From Eudromia elegans (lineage: Eukaryota > Chordata > Aves > Tinamiformes > Tinamidae): 64,000 nucleotides of DNA. The stretch spans positions 3,656,896 through 3,720,895 of the forward strand of contig PTEX01000060.1 of the NCBI GenBank assembly GCA_003342815.1. The letters run 5' to 3'. The position numbers and the translations under genes were made by a program. Numbering within the stretch: the stretch's first letter is position 1; every line of letters starts with the position of its first letter. Under the pieces are notes generated by a model that saw only the letters and a list, made by a program, of their open reading frames with translations, was not told the origin of the DNA and did not search any database. This document shows positions 26,601 through 38,648 of the stretch, piece after piece.

Positions 26601-29600
26601 ATCTAAGAGAGCGTGGTGACTCAAAGAGTTGTGTTGTCTGGCTGGTGCTTGATCCTGCAATGGAGTGTGTCAAAACCGCTAATAATAAAACTCATAAGAG
26701 GTAGGAGAGAATTCCAGTGTGAAGACACAGAAAAGGAAATTTCTGAAATTTCCTGTCTCCAACTGTATGTGACTGTCTGCTTTATGTACATAGAAGTGAT
26801 CGTAATTCAGGACCTAACGCCCTCTCTGCTACTTGCGTGATGGCTGCTTCATTCTTTATCCATATAAAGATGGATGAAAGACAAGACGTTCTTAATATAA
26901 TTACATGGTTGTAATCAGAAGTTCAGGGTTCAAAGTTAGTCTCATTCTGGAGGTCAAACACACATTCCCACCTCCCAGGTAAGTGCTGCAACCAGAAGCA
27001 ATAAATAAGACTCAGACAGAGGAACTATCCATCCTATCTGTGAAAGACGGTCAGTTGTGCAACAAAAGAAATGAAAGAAAAAGACAACAAGCTCAACTCC
27101 ATCCCTTGGGAATGCCATTTGTTGCGTTCCAACACTTTCTCCGACCTGTTCTCATTTTTTATTCATTGATGCTTGACTGTCAAATACATATCAGTAGCTG
27201 ATCAATAGGGATGAAAAGCTTCATTCTCAGTTAAACCTCTTGTGCAATAGACAGATCACTCAAGCTCCCTCTTCCTCTCTTTCTCTTGCTCTTGTATTCC
27301 TGGTTACACCATATCATAGCTTCAGCAGAATTTTGTCCAAACCATATTTTAGCTGTTAAAGAGTTTAAGTGGATCCATCCCTTTGCAATACTCTAATGCA
27401 TCCCTGTCTAGCAGATTTACAGTTAGGGAAAGTGTTTCATGGTATTTCTTCTCATTTAGACAACAGCTGTAAGAACAAATAGCTGCTTGTTGTTAGCTAC
27501 ATTATTATGTGGTTAGCTACATATTTAGAGCTACATTACTTTAAAATAATGATGTTTAAATCACCTTGAATATTGATAGATTCAATTTGTATCTATATAG
27601 CATGAATTCATAAACGTAAGACTATAAAATATATTACTAAACTAGTGTTTTCTTTTGCATGGAAAAATGTAATCTCAACAAAGCAAAGAATTTCTCAGCC
27701 TTATGTCCTGCCACAAATAAAACAATTTTAAACAGGTCCTCTGATGCACAATAAAATATATTTATTTTAGTAAGTTTCTCATAAAAAAAATTCTAAACAT
27801 TGGCCCTGGAAAATTAAAAAGGAATATGAAATTATATCACACTGTTAAGTAATATTTTACACATTAATAGATGTCAGAGAAAGTGAGGAAAGTAACAAGT
27901 GTATTATGTCTAGCTTGATGAAACCAAGAAGCAGATATGATTTTTATTAGGTTACATTGGGAACAAGACAGAACCCTAAAGCCCTTTTCTCACAGATATT
28001 TCATCCCTGTCAAATTCTTCCTCAAATCAAGTAGGGTTTTGTATATTTTTTTTTGCCTTTACCAGTAGAAAAGATACAGACATTAGTTGATGATTCTGTT
28101 AACTGTCTACAAACCAGAACATTAAAGTCTCACTCTCTTCCACTTAGCTGTAGTGATTCTGCACAATACTATTACTAAAAATAGGCAAAATAAAAAATAG
28201 TATTTCACTTCCTTGTCCTAAACAATGAATGAAGGCATTAAAATAATTGTATATGACTGAATAAAAATGATAAACTTAGTTTAATAAAAAGACCATTTAA
28301 TATACTCACTTTTCTGGGACTTTACTCCTTAGCTGCAGTTAAGCACATCTAAGAACCCAGTAAACATACAAGATGCTAAACTATTACTGTATCCTGCCAC
28401 AAATCCACAATGCTCATCCAAATTTTTGGATTTTCAGGGGTGATAAACTAGAGATTCTACTTGCATTTAGAAATAGTTTGCCATTCCTTACAATAAAATA
28501 TAAGAAGCACCCATTGTTCAGAAGAAAAGAAAGACTGTTAGTAACCTTGCAAGAAGGGCTCCACAATTTCCTATCAGTCATAATGTAACAAATAATACAC
28601 AAAAAAGTAAGGGATTATAAACAATAAAAATAGAAAGATCAGATCAAACACTCTATTTATTGTAGAAGATGCTTTGTTTCCAAAGAACTTTTATTCCAAA
28701 AAGTTAGTTGCAATTTGAATTTTATGGAAGATAGCAGAAAAAAAAAAAAAAGGGAGGAAAAAAAAAAGCAGTTTTTAAATCACCCCTTAAATCTCTAATA
28801 GCATTATTCATGAACATATCTAAAGAGAGACAAAATGCATGGATGATCAGATTATATTCAATAAGAATAAGCTACTACACTGGAAAACTGATAAGAATAC
28901 ATGTGATAAGGAAAATATACTAAGAATTTAGCTAAGAATTGTTAAAGTAAATGTTAAGATGTTATTATCATATCATTTTTTCATTATTAAAAAATCCGCG
29001 AGAAGATTCAGTCTTTCAAGGTTTAACCACTTCTACTAGCAAGGAAGAGAGTGAGCAACCAAACTCTGGCCTTATCTATCTAGTTCATATTTTTAATGAG
29101 TTCTGCTTTATCAGAAGTAACTGCCCATATGTAACCTCAAAATTAATGTCTCTAAACTGCTGACTGCTGAAAGAAGGAGAGGTATTCCCCAGGAAATATG
29201 ACCCACTACTTGATGTGTTATCTCTGGGTATCAGCAATGGGACTCTTAAACCCTACAGAGCTACAAAGACCCACTGGGACTTTTGTTCTGATTTGCTATG
29301 GTCAGTCTAAAGTTCTACAAACTATCTATATAGATTCAGTGTATTTACCTCAAATATAACACAAAATGGCTTGTTGGCAGACCAGCCTTGATTGACCTTA
29401 AAATCAGAGCCTTTGCCCTGCACACATACAACAAATCAGGATATATAATCTTGTTTTAGAGTAAGAAAATAAATCAGGTTAATTACAAATAATTGGGTGA
29501 GTAATTCACCTGGCTTTTTAACTGAGACTAATCTCTGAAGGAAGGATTTTTCTGTGTATCACTTTGTCTTACCATATTTAATCAGTATCAGTGACCTACA

Positions 29601-32600
29601 TAGGCTTATAGTGGAAGTTAAAAGTGTGACAGCAAATCATATCCAAATCCCTAAGCAGGGCACTATACGATAGTGTTTCCTGTAACAACAAATGATTGCA
29701 ATCCATTTCCCAAGGGTTATTTTCTGTCTTGTAACCGAATATAGCCATTTTGCTATTATCATGATATTAAATTATATCTATTACCAGTATCCAAAGTTAC
29801 CTTGTGATTGTTCACTAAGTTCACTCATGATTGATTTGTCCGATTATCTATCCTATAATGATAAACATTATTAAAACAGCAAATATTTATCCAAATGGAA
29901 TATGCCTCTCTAAGTAAACAGAAGTAAAGACTGAGTAGGGAAGGAGGAAATACAAGAGCTATTCTATTGGCTGAAAGAAAATACTGCAATAAGTAAGAAT
30001 GTTTCCTCTCTCTTCCACCACCCCCAAAACAATTTTGAGGCCTCGCTTTCACTCAGGAATTCCCAGTGAAGGGAGTACTGCAGAGTGGTCAGATTAAGAT
30101 GCAGATGGGACAGTGAAAAAGGATAGGAGCTGAACTCCAACATACTTAGATTAAGCAGAGATATGGCCAGAGAGTTATTTATGTAGAGATCCAGTGCAGC
30201 GATAAGTACAGCTGGGGTGAGCTCAGGAGGCTATGCTAGAGGCATAAAGAATTGGATATTTAAATGCCTATAGGAAAAATATCAATATTTACATGCATTT
30301 GCGGAAGTAAAGCCTTCAGCCTTTCTACATACTTTTTCTTTGATTATATGTCATCCTACACATCTTTATACCATACATTAAAAACAAATCAAAGGAATAT
30401 AAAAGGCATTGCTTGTAAATGTAGCTGCTCCTGAAGCTCAGGTCTCTCTCAGTACAGACATTCGTAACAGAGCAGACTGGTGAGCTGCTTGCTCCTCCAC
30501 ACTTTGGTTGTCCCACGGCTCTACAGCCAGAGCACAGGCTAATAGCTAAGCAAAGCTAAGGCTAATAGCTAATAGCTAAGCAAAGGGATGGCGTGGATGG
30601 TGAGGATAACATCTCGAAATCCCTCCCTCAAGTTACTCACTGGCCAGTGATGTTAAATACTTGTAAAAACGTCTCTTTGCTTCCCACAAGAGTATAATGT
30701 CCTGCTCTGTCATAGATGTCTGCAATGGGTCTATCCCATTCATTGCACTGCTTTGCTACAAATCCTGAAGGTTGTTCCAAGATATGACTAGTAGTGGGGC
30801 ACAGTAATTTAGAAAGACATGTTACCATGCATGGGCTAATTAACTGTCACAGTTTAATTAACTCGGGTGCAGTTCTGCCCTGATGTGGCAGCACTGATTC
30901 CAGAATCTACATGCTCAGTGTATCTCCCTGCAGTGTGCTTGTGCTTTATGCCTATTTCTACTGCTCATTTGTGAAATAGTTTGTCCTAACTTCTTCATAA
31001 GGATCTTGTGACAACAGGTAAGCACCCTGAGATGCTCAGACACAAAGGAAATCCAGTAAAGTACCTCTAGAAGTAAAGGGAGAAGAGGTAGGCTTACTGT
31101 GGGTTATGTAAAAAGTATTAAGAGTGACTGATAGGATGTATCTGAATACAAAATTAATAAGCTAAACATCGAACAAATATTTATCCTTGAGATTTCATAC
31201 AAAATTATGTTACTTGGTGATAAAATGGCATGTATACATCCATTAAAAAAATCAGTCAGAGCTGCCAACCTGCAGAGATGCATACACAAGCTTCATTCTG
31301 ACTCCAAAAGTCATCGACAACTAGGGCAGAGCACGGCTTTTGGCAAAGCTCAGACCTGCTTGTATGCAGAGCTGAAACTCCAATTTTCAATACCCTGAAA
31401 ATGAAGACCTAAAATGCATGGCCTTCTGTGACAAACACAGTTTATTAATTATATGATTTATAGGCACTTTCCCATTTATATTTCTTGCTTCCCTAGATGA
31501 TCCAAAACAAACAATCAAAGCAAATGAACCCTAATTTACATGACTATTCCCAACAGCAACAAAGCCCCAAACAACAGAGGTATGAGCATTGTACAGGGAA
31601 GAATAATTTCCATTTTCAAATAAAGACATTTTTTATATTCTTTTTGGCAGAAATGCCTATGGACACCTCCACAACATGTGGGCTGCCCAGTCCCGAGGCA
31701 GAATTCCTGTGTTCATTCCTAGTGACATGCAAGTGATATGAACAGGGCAGAAGGGAGGTCCCTCAAGCACATCACAGGGGGCATTCAGAACTTCTCAGGT
31801 ATAAATTTTTGGAGAACACATTTACTAAGGTGGCCATTGACAGCCACCTATGTGACAGAGATCTTTCCACAGCCCTCTAAGTGTAATTGGCATTACACAG
31901 TAGGTACTGAAAGAACAACAGGACTTACAATCTAAAGGCACAACTGAAAATGCCACTAGACCATACAGCCTATTATGGTTAAATAGATTAAGAAAAAAAA
32001 AAGGTACTCATTATGATACATGATTATGTGAGATGCAATAATACTTCTGTGGTTTAGGATGTGCCCAGATCTAATCCTGCATTCATCTACATTTTGCTTG
32101 GAAGCCAGGGGCAGGCAGGTCACATACAAGGGTAGATACAATGCACTGGGGTAGCCTAGAAGGGAAGTCCCACAGTACATTCTCTAGAGTAGGTGACCAC
32201 TTTGCTGCAAATCTTTGTGACGTTACGAAAATCCTCTGGTGTGGGATACATACTTCACTATGGCCACAGGCGGTTGTGTAGGTTTTATTTACCATTCATT
32301 AATCAAGAGAAACATGCACTTCATCAGCTCAGTTCATCTGACCTACTTTAAAGGCCACCCTTAAGATGAACTGCATCTCAAAAATGTTTAAAGCTCTTCA
32401 TCGACATAAACCTGAACTCACAAATTTCATGTTCAGCATTTCTAAAAACAATGTAAAAACATGCTTGGTTCCTACCCTTCGTCTCCCATGATGGCTACAG
32501 TTACAAGTTTCTTCTGCAGATTTCTAAAGTACTCAGCATAACAAAGTTCCTTGTCGAGGTGTAGTGCCCAGGTATTACTGTGGCATGAACTGTGGCTATG

Positions 32601-35600
32601 AATCACAAGTCTCAGCCTTGCTGTTTCACCTAAGCCACATTTCGCTCTTTGGTTACATATAAATGCCCTTTTTAATTTATATGGTGAACACGTTCTATTT
32701 ACTCAAAAAATAAATTACTGACTCTATTTACTCTCCAGGAAAAACAAAAGAAAAATAGTGAATACAATTTAGGTCACTTAACTAGCATCTAGAGATACTT
32801 CTAAGCTGTCATACTCATCATATTTCTGCATTAGTGCAAGGTATAACCTAATGGTTAACTTTTTTCTTGTGTCTATCTTCATAAAATCAGAAATTCTGAA
32901 TCCATTCCAGAATGGATTCTGTCCTTAGCATCAGAATCTCCACATAAATAGAGTGTAGTTTGGGGGATAGAAACAGCACTGGGATATTTAACCTCTAAAT
33001 TATTCATATTTTATCAGAGAGACTATCATCCAACAGTGCTTTTTATCTGGGAATAATAAGTAACAAATCCCACCGTTTGAATGTTTTAAATTGTTGTGAG
33101 TGTGCAAAAACACTGCATGGATAAACCAGGACTTAAATCAGAATTTTTAAACAGCAAATGGAAGAATGTTGACTTGTTTAAATTATTTCTCTCATAAGCC
33201 TCATGACTTACAACAATTTTAAGCAGCTAAAACTATGTTTATTCTTCTGTAAAAGTTTACTCTTAAGTAAATGCTGTCATCTAGATCAATGCCAACTTTC
33301 AAATTAAAGAAAATTTCTACAACCAAGTTATAAATATCTTGTTTTCAGTTATACAGTGCTACTGTTCTGTGACTGGGACTGCTGTAGTAACATCTTGGTG
33401 CTTCCCATAAAATAAACAAAATGATAAAGACAGCAATCCTAATTTGTGCTTAATTAGATTACTCAGTGTAAATAAGTCACGCAAAATGCTTCCTGATGAT
33501 GATGACAAGCAACTATGTGGGCATATGTGCAGATAAGGATTTTGTACAGCTTAATGTGTATCATACCAACTTTTTAAAGGAACTGTCACCTTACCTGAAG
33601 GGTTTCTGAGGTCCTTCTGCCATTGCAGAACCCCTTTCCTTGGTTCCATGTTAACAGAAATTGAAGGAAAGATCACATATGTTGTAAACTAAACATACAG
33701 ATTGAATTGCCAAGGTTCTATCACCATTTTTAAAAATTTTCTCCCCTTTTTCCTCGCTCTCTTTGATGAAATAGAGGAATACCTGCATTCTTTTGCCCTA
33801 TTTCTCTCAAAACTTGCTCCTGAGCCAGGCCCTTCTCTTGGCACACGCTATTGCTAGTGTCTGCCTCTACCTATCCAGGCATGAAGCCTTTGCTGCCCTG
33901 TTGGGATATGCCATGGTCAGCTGCTAATCCAACACTACCTTTCTTTGGCTGGAAGTTTCTCCACTGAATCCCTAAGTCCAACTGTAGGAGATACCTTATA
34001 GCTCCTCACAACCTGAAGCTACTGGCAACTAGAATAGGAACAACAGATTTTTCCCAAAGGAACACTGGAGGGGAGGAGAGGGATACAAATGAGAAGGAAA
34101 CACCAGAGACCTTACCCAAGGGCAAGAGTGGATATTTTAAAAAGCAGCTTAGCAGCTGGCAACTTGTAACAGACTCGTGGTAGGGCAGAGTACAGGCAAC
34201 CTCTCTAGCAAGAACAAGCTGGACGGAAAGTTGCATTGAGGACTGGAAGAGAAGGGGTAAAGACGACCTTGGATTGAAGAGCTGTGGGAATACGGTAGCC
34301 CAGCAAAACCATGCATGTTATTATTTCAATACGCCTTTTAAAAATAAAAGTCAGTTTTAGCACTCAAAATTTTCCATTAACATCAACTTGGAGGTGAAAG
34401 ATACAAGAACAAAGTATTGTATTAGTAGCTCAGTTTTCAAATATTTCACATATTACTCACAAAAATAAAAAAAAAAAGAATCCCCATCTTCCAGATTGCC
34501 TGTGGAATTTATTAGCCAACAGGATTTTAATAGACAAAGACTTACAGCTCAAACAGGGAGAGAGCCCTTGTAAAGGGCACTTTGTGGAGTGCACAGCTAT
34601 TTATTTATTTTATAGAGCACATCTACACAGGAGAGAAAGGGACGTAGTTACAGAGCACAGCAAAGTCCCACGAGAGGCAAGGGACCAGCCAAACAGAGCC
34701 ATTTATTTGTTCAGTGTTTAAAGAGAGCAAGATTGATTTCAGAACCGATTATTCTAGACTCACAGCCTTAAAACAAAACAGAATATGTATGTTTCAATAC
34801 GTTCAAGTGTTTCTGCTTGGCTCCACTCTGCAATTTACTGTCAGAGCATTCTTTATATAGAGCACAACCACTAGAACTAACACAGAGATGTTTTCCAAAA
34901 GTTTGAATTTCTTTAAAATATCTGCTGTGAATGTGAATGCAAAAATATTTATTAACTTTAAACAGAAATGAATATGGGCTGGACTTCCAGGTCAGGGTAG
35001 AATCAAGTATGGTGCAGGATATGTTACCTCTTTGTGCATTCCTGTTCCTCCACTGGGCAAAGACAAGACTGGAGGATCTTCCGTGCACTGATCTGTCTCA
35101 AGTAAGAGCAATAATATGCTGCACATTTATGCAGTATGACTGCAAATAAGTGTCTTTTGCTGTCCATGTGTTATGGATACTGGTAAACTGAGAGACAAAA
35201 AGGCATGAGGCTCAGCAGCCAAGCAGCCAACCCCATTTGCTCTGCTGAAATCCCACCAAGTGCAGCACCCACGTGCCACCTCTGCAGCAAGACAGCATCT
35301 CAGGACTGTTATGGGAGATACGGTTCCTCTATATCCCCTGTGAGGACCTTCTTTCAAGTTCTCCTACCCTCCAAATCTCTGTCTAGAAGCTGTCTCCTTC
35401 TGCTAAGTGGGAGGATAGCTGTTACTGAGCCTCTGCAAGGCAGTGGCTTAGGGCACACACCAAAACTACTCCCTTTCATTCCTCACATGTGCTCTGCTAC
35501 TTTCTCTTGCCATTTCTTAGTAGTAGATAACTTACAGAAAGGGAGTCTTTTGGTGGAAGGGCTAGGAAGGTGGGCACAGGAGCTCTCTTAAGTCTGCAGC

Positions 35601-38573
35601 AGGGAAAAGCAAAGGGTGAGGGAAGGTCAATGTTTATGCTGAAAGCAGAACTCAGAAAGTGACATCTAAAAAGGTGGGCGGAAAACACAACCCCAAATAA
35701 TTTTTGCAGCACAGGTGCACCCTGTGATACCACGTTATCTCTCTATAATGAATCTAGCTAGCAAGCAGCCCCTGTGATAGGAAGCTTAATATGCTAAGGA
35801 GCTATGCAGTGAACTCCTTCTCAAGTATTTTCTAATCAAACATTACAAATCCTTTGGAAGACATCACTAAAAGTGCAAGTGCAGACAAAGCCACCCCTAG
35901 GTAATTCCCTTGATTAAAACTCTCAGACTTAAAATGAATCTAATTAAAGGACGTTGTGGAGGCACAGAGAGCCAGTGTTCACTTATGCCCTCTTTTGCAG
36001 ATGGTGAGTTGCCAAACAACATTGAGAATCTTAATTGCAAGAATCATCAGCAAATTCAAAAAAAGATAGTAAATTAGAGGCTGCAAGAAAAGTCAGCCTG
36101 TTACATAACAGAGGAGCTGCCAGATCTCCTCGTTCTTGCATTATGTGGGAAAGGCAACTCCCAAGAGAGGACACGGTGCTTTTTATAAAAAGAGCTGAGA
36201 AAGACGGAGAGAGAAACCTAGCCAATGTAGGCAGTAAACTGTCTCAAGGAGGATACGCCTTTCACTACCTTGTTTTTCCTTCATTGTTTGACATTATTCC
36301 CTGCATTGCTTGAGAGGGATCCAAGGACACAGCATGGTCTTCTGATGGAATAGTTGTAGCTGAACAGACCTCTGCTCTTTTTAAGAGTTTTCTTCATAGC
36401 ACGTAATGTACTTTGTTACATCACTGGAAGATTTTCAGTCATTTTATTAATCATCTTTCTAACAAGTCAGGACATTTTACAGGTATGTTTCTCAGTTAAA
36501 ATGAAGGTAATTAAAACCACTGTCCACCTAAGGGAAATTAATTTCCTTTTGTTTTCATATTCCCCAGCTGTCTGTATTGCATTCCCAAAAAAAAGAAAAC
36601 TATTACTGTATATAAAGAATGCTTAGAAATATCTGACACAGACAAAGAAGACAGAAAAATCTTCTTGGTTGCACAGACAAAAATTTGATAGCAAGAGAAG
36701 CACGAAGTATTTGTGGAGCTACTGTCACTCCCTTCAGCTTTTATAAACAGTCAAAATATAGATGAAAGAGACCTCTAAGTCGATGACTGCTTTAAGGACC
36801 ACATCTTGTGCTCTCCATTCAAAACCAGTTTTAACCAAGTGAATGGCTGAACTGTAACGCCAGGTTTCTTTCCGCAATGTTCTCAAAATAACATGTGTTG
36901 TTCAGATCTTAGAATGCATCTAGTACTAAAAAAAGACAAAAGCTTAGTCCTTGGTTACCAGCTTTTGTAAGAAAGCAAGTTTATAGGAATCATCTCCGCA
37001 CACATTCCTGGTGTAACAAGAGACAAGCAAAGAATCATCAAACCAAACCCATTGATTTTTGACAGGTTAAGAAACAAATATCCTAACAACTATTCAGACG
37101 GTAATGAAAATTATCTTATTGAGCAACAGTTGAAGGCACTGAAGAGTCAATTCTTCGTGAAAATCACTGAGTGCAAATGCTTCTCACTTCATTGCCTTTG
37201 CTACCAAGTTTCTCAAGGCACCACACACTGCCATACTTGTGTTTAGGCAGAAACCCTCTCCATATAAACAAAAATCCAGTCAGTCAGACTTCTCCCAAAG
37301 GGCCACATAACAAAATATGCTTCCTGCCAGAACACAGGGTTACTAATTTTCTAGCCACATTAGAGAGTCAATCCAAAGCCTCTGAAGATGGAAACAAATA
37401 ACTAAGGACTGTCACAATTTAGTTACTGGGCTAGATCCTTGCTGGTAAAATCTGATTAGCTCAACTGCCCTCAGTCAATAATTTTAAGTATGTCAGCTTT
37501 AAAATAGTTGATCAACTACGATACAATTAATTTTAGCATAATGTAAAGACAGCCAAAGACGTAGGGTTTATGAGTGCTTACTGAGATAGTGAGACATTGA
37601 GAGAAAGAAAAATGTTGAATTTATTTCTTATTCTTTTACTCATAAAAGGTGACACATTGATAGCTGCAGACCAACACCATCAAGAGCCAAAGAAAATGTC
37701 AACTAAATCTTTCCAACTCCTCAGCTGAGAATCATCTTGGCTCTATTTACTTAGTCAGCCTTCCGACATCCAGCGATTCAGATCTGTCTACACCATATTT
37801 TCAGACAAGATATAAAACAATAGTGTCAACTTGACCCTGGTTTCTTTTTTTCTCTTTAAATATTACTGTGTTCTTGATAGTTAGAACCAACTGAAATTAT
37901 CTAATTGGCAGGAGAATAAGTATCTTTACAAAGGTCATTTCCTATAAATCCAGCACACTAATGTCCACTCACTGCCCACCATCCCAGAATTTGTTGCTAT
38001 CTACACTGAGCAAATTATTCCACATATTAGCTCATAAAACACTTGTAAACACAAATCTGTCTTTCTTCTACAGAAATGCAACCAAAAGCAAGATGCATCT
38101 TGCCCTTCCCCTTGTGTCAGCACCCAAGTTCAGGGATAGCTGGGCTGTTTCTGGTGGACTCTATAGGAACTTATAAATGAGTTCCCATAAACTATGTCTG
38201 TGACCAGGCAAAGCTAACAGACTCCCAATCATGAGCAGAGAGTTAATTGCAGCAATTAACAGTAACTCTTACTCCCTCTGAGCTGGACACCACCGTCAAA
38301 GACACCATGCTTGTCACTAACCCTTATTGCTCCGTATGGAATGAACTAAATTCACGAAGAATCCGAACTTCTGAAGGAGCTCCCACTAAGCCAATACACC
38401 AACATTTCATCAGTTCTGGCTTCCCGAGGAGCTTAGTCTGGCCTTAGGATTCATTTCTACTCTTTCTATCTCAAACATGCTTAATGTTCTTCTTTTACGC
38501 GACGGGGCCGCTCCAAACACAGAGACTTACCCTCCAGTCTCTCAAATCTTTGTATTAAAAGGCTCAGACTTAC
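23611..38573. other. AT-rich non-coding DNA
   Basis: About 15 kb with no recognisable gene or mobile element. One plus-strand segment (30934-31017) has good acceptor and donor signals but stops in all frames, so if spliced it would be non-coding. The open frames at 34768-35733 are overlapping short ones without similarity. Confidence 0.6.
30538..30586. repeat. Short local tandem duplication
   Basis: GGCTAATAGCTAAGCAAAG occurs at 30538-30556 and recurs at 30560-30586 with an extra internal TAATAGC unit. This is typical of replication slippage. Confidence 0.85.
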
Positions 38574-38648
38574 GGTAGAATGCTGAATGGGTATCCAGGC
38601 AGGTGTTTCGACTGAGCATTTGTGGGATGGGCATCTGCCATGGCTCTG
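38574..38648 (-). CDS. Candidate 75 bp exon with Kozak ATG, unknown protein
   Basis: Minus strand: acceptor CCGTTTTCACTTATTTGCAG, then 75 bp, then a GTAAGT donor (38573-38572). A second GTAAGT donor 43 bp further on (38530-38529, preceded by CTGGAGG) would extend the exon to 118 bp. All three frames are open through the 75 bp form, so the frame is ambiguous. In phase 0 it reads QSHGRCPSHKCSVE then TPAWIPIQHST, phase-compatible with the candidates at 57.7 and 21.0 kb. In another frame an ATG at 38641-38639 in a near-perfect Kozak context (GCCATGG) opens MADAHPTNAQSKHLPGYPFS; this frame stops at once if the distal donor is used. That start would suit an alternative first coding exon served by the CpG island at 48.5-49.3 kb. 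However, the ATG form ends in phase 2 and would read into a stop if joined directly to the 49 bp exon. No family recognised. Confidence 0.35.
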
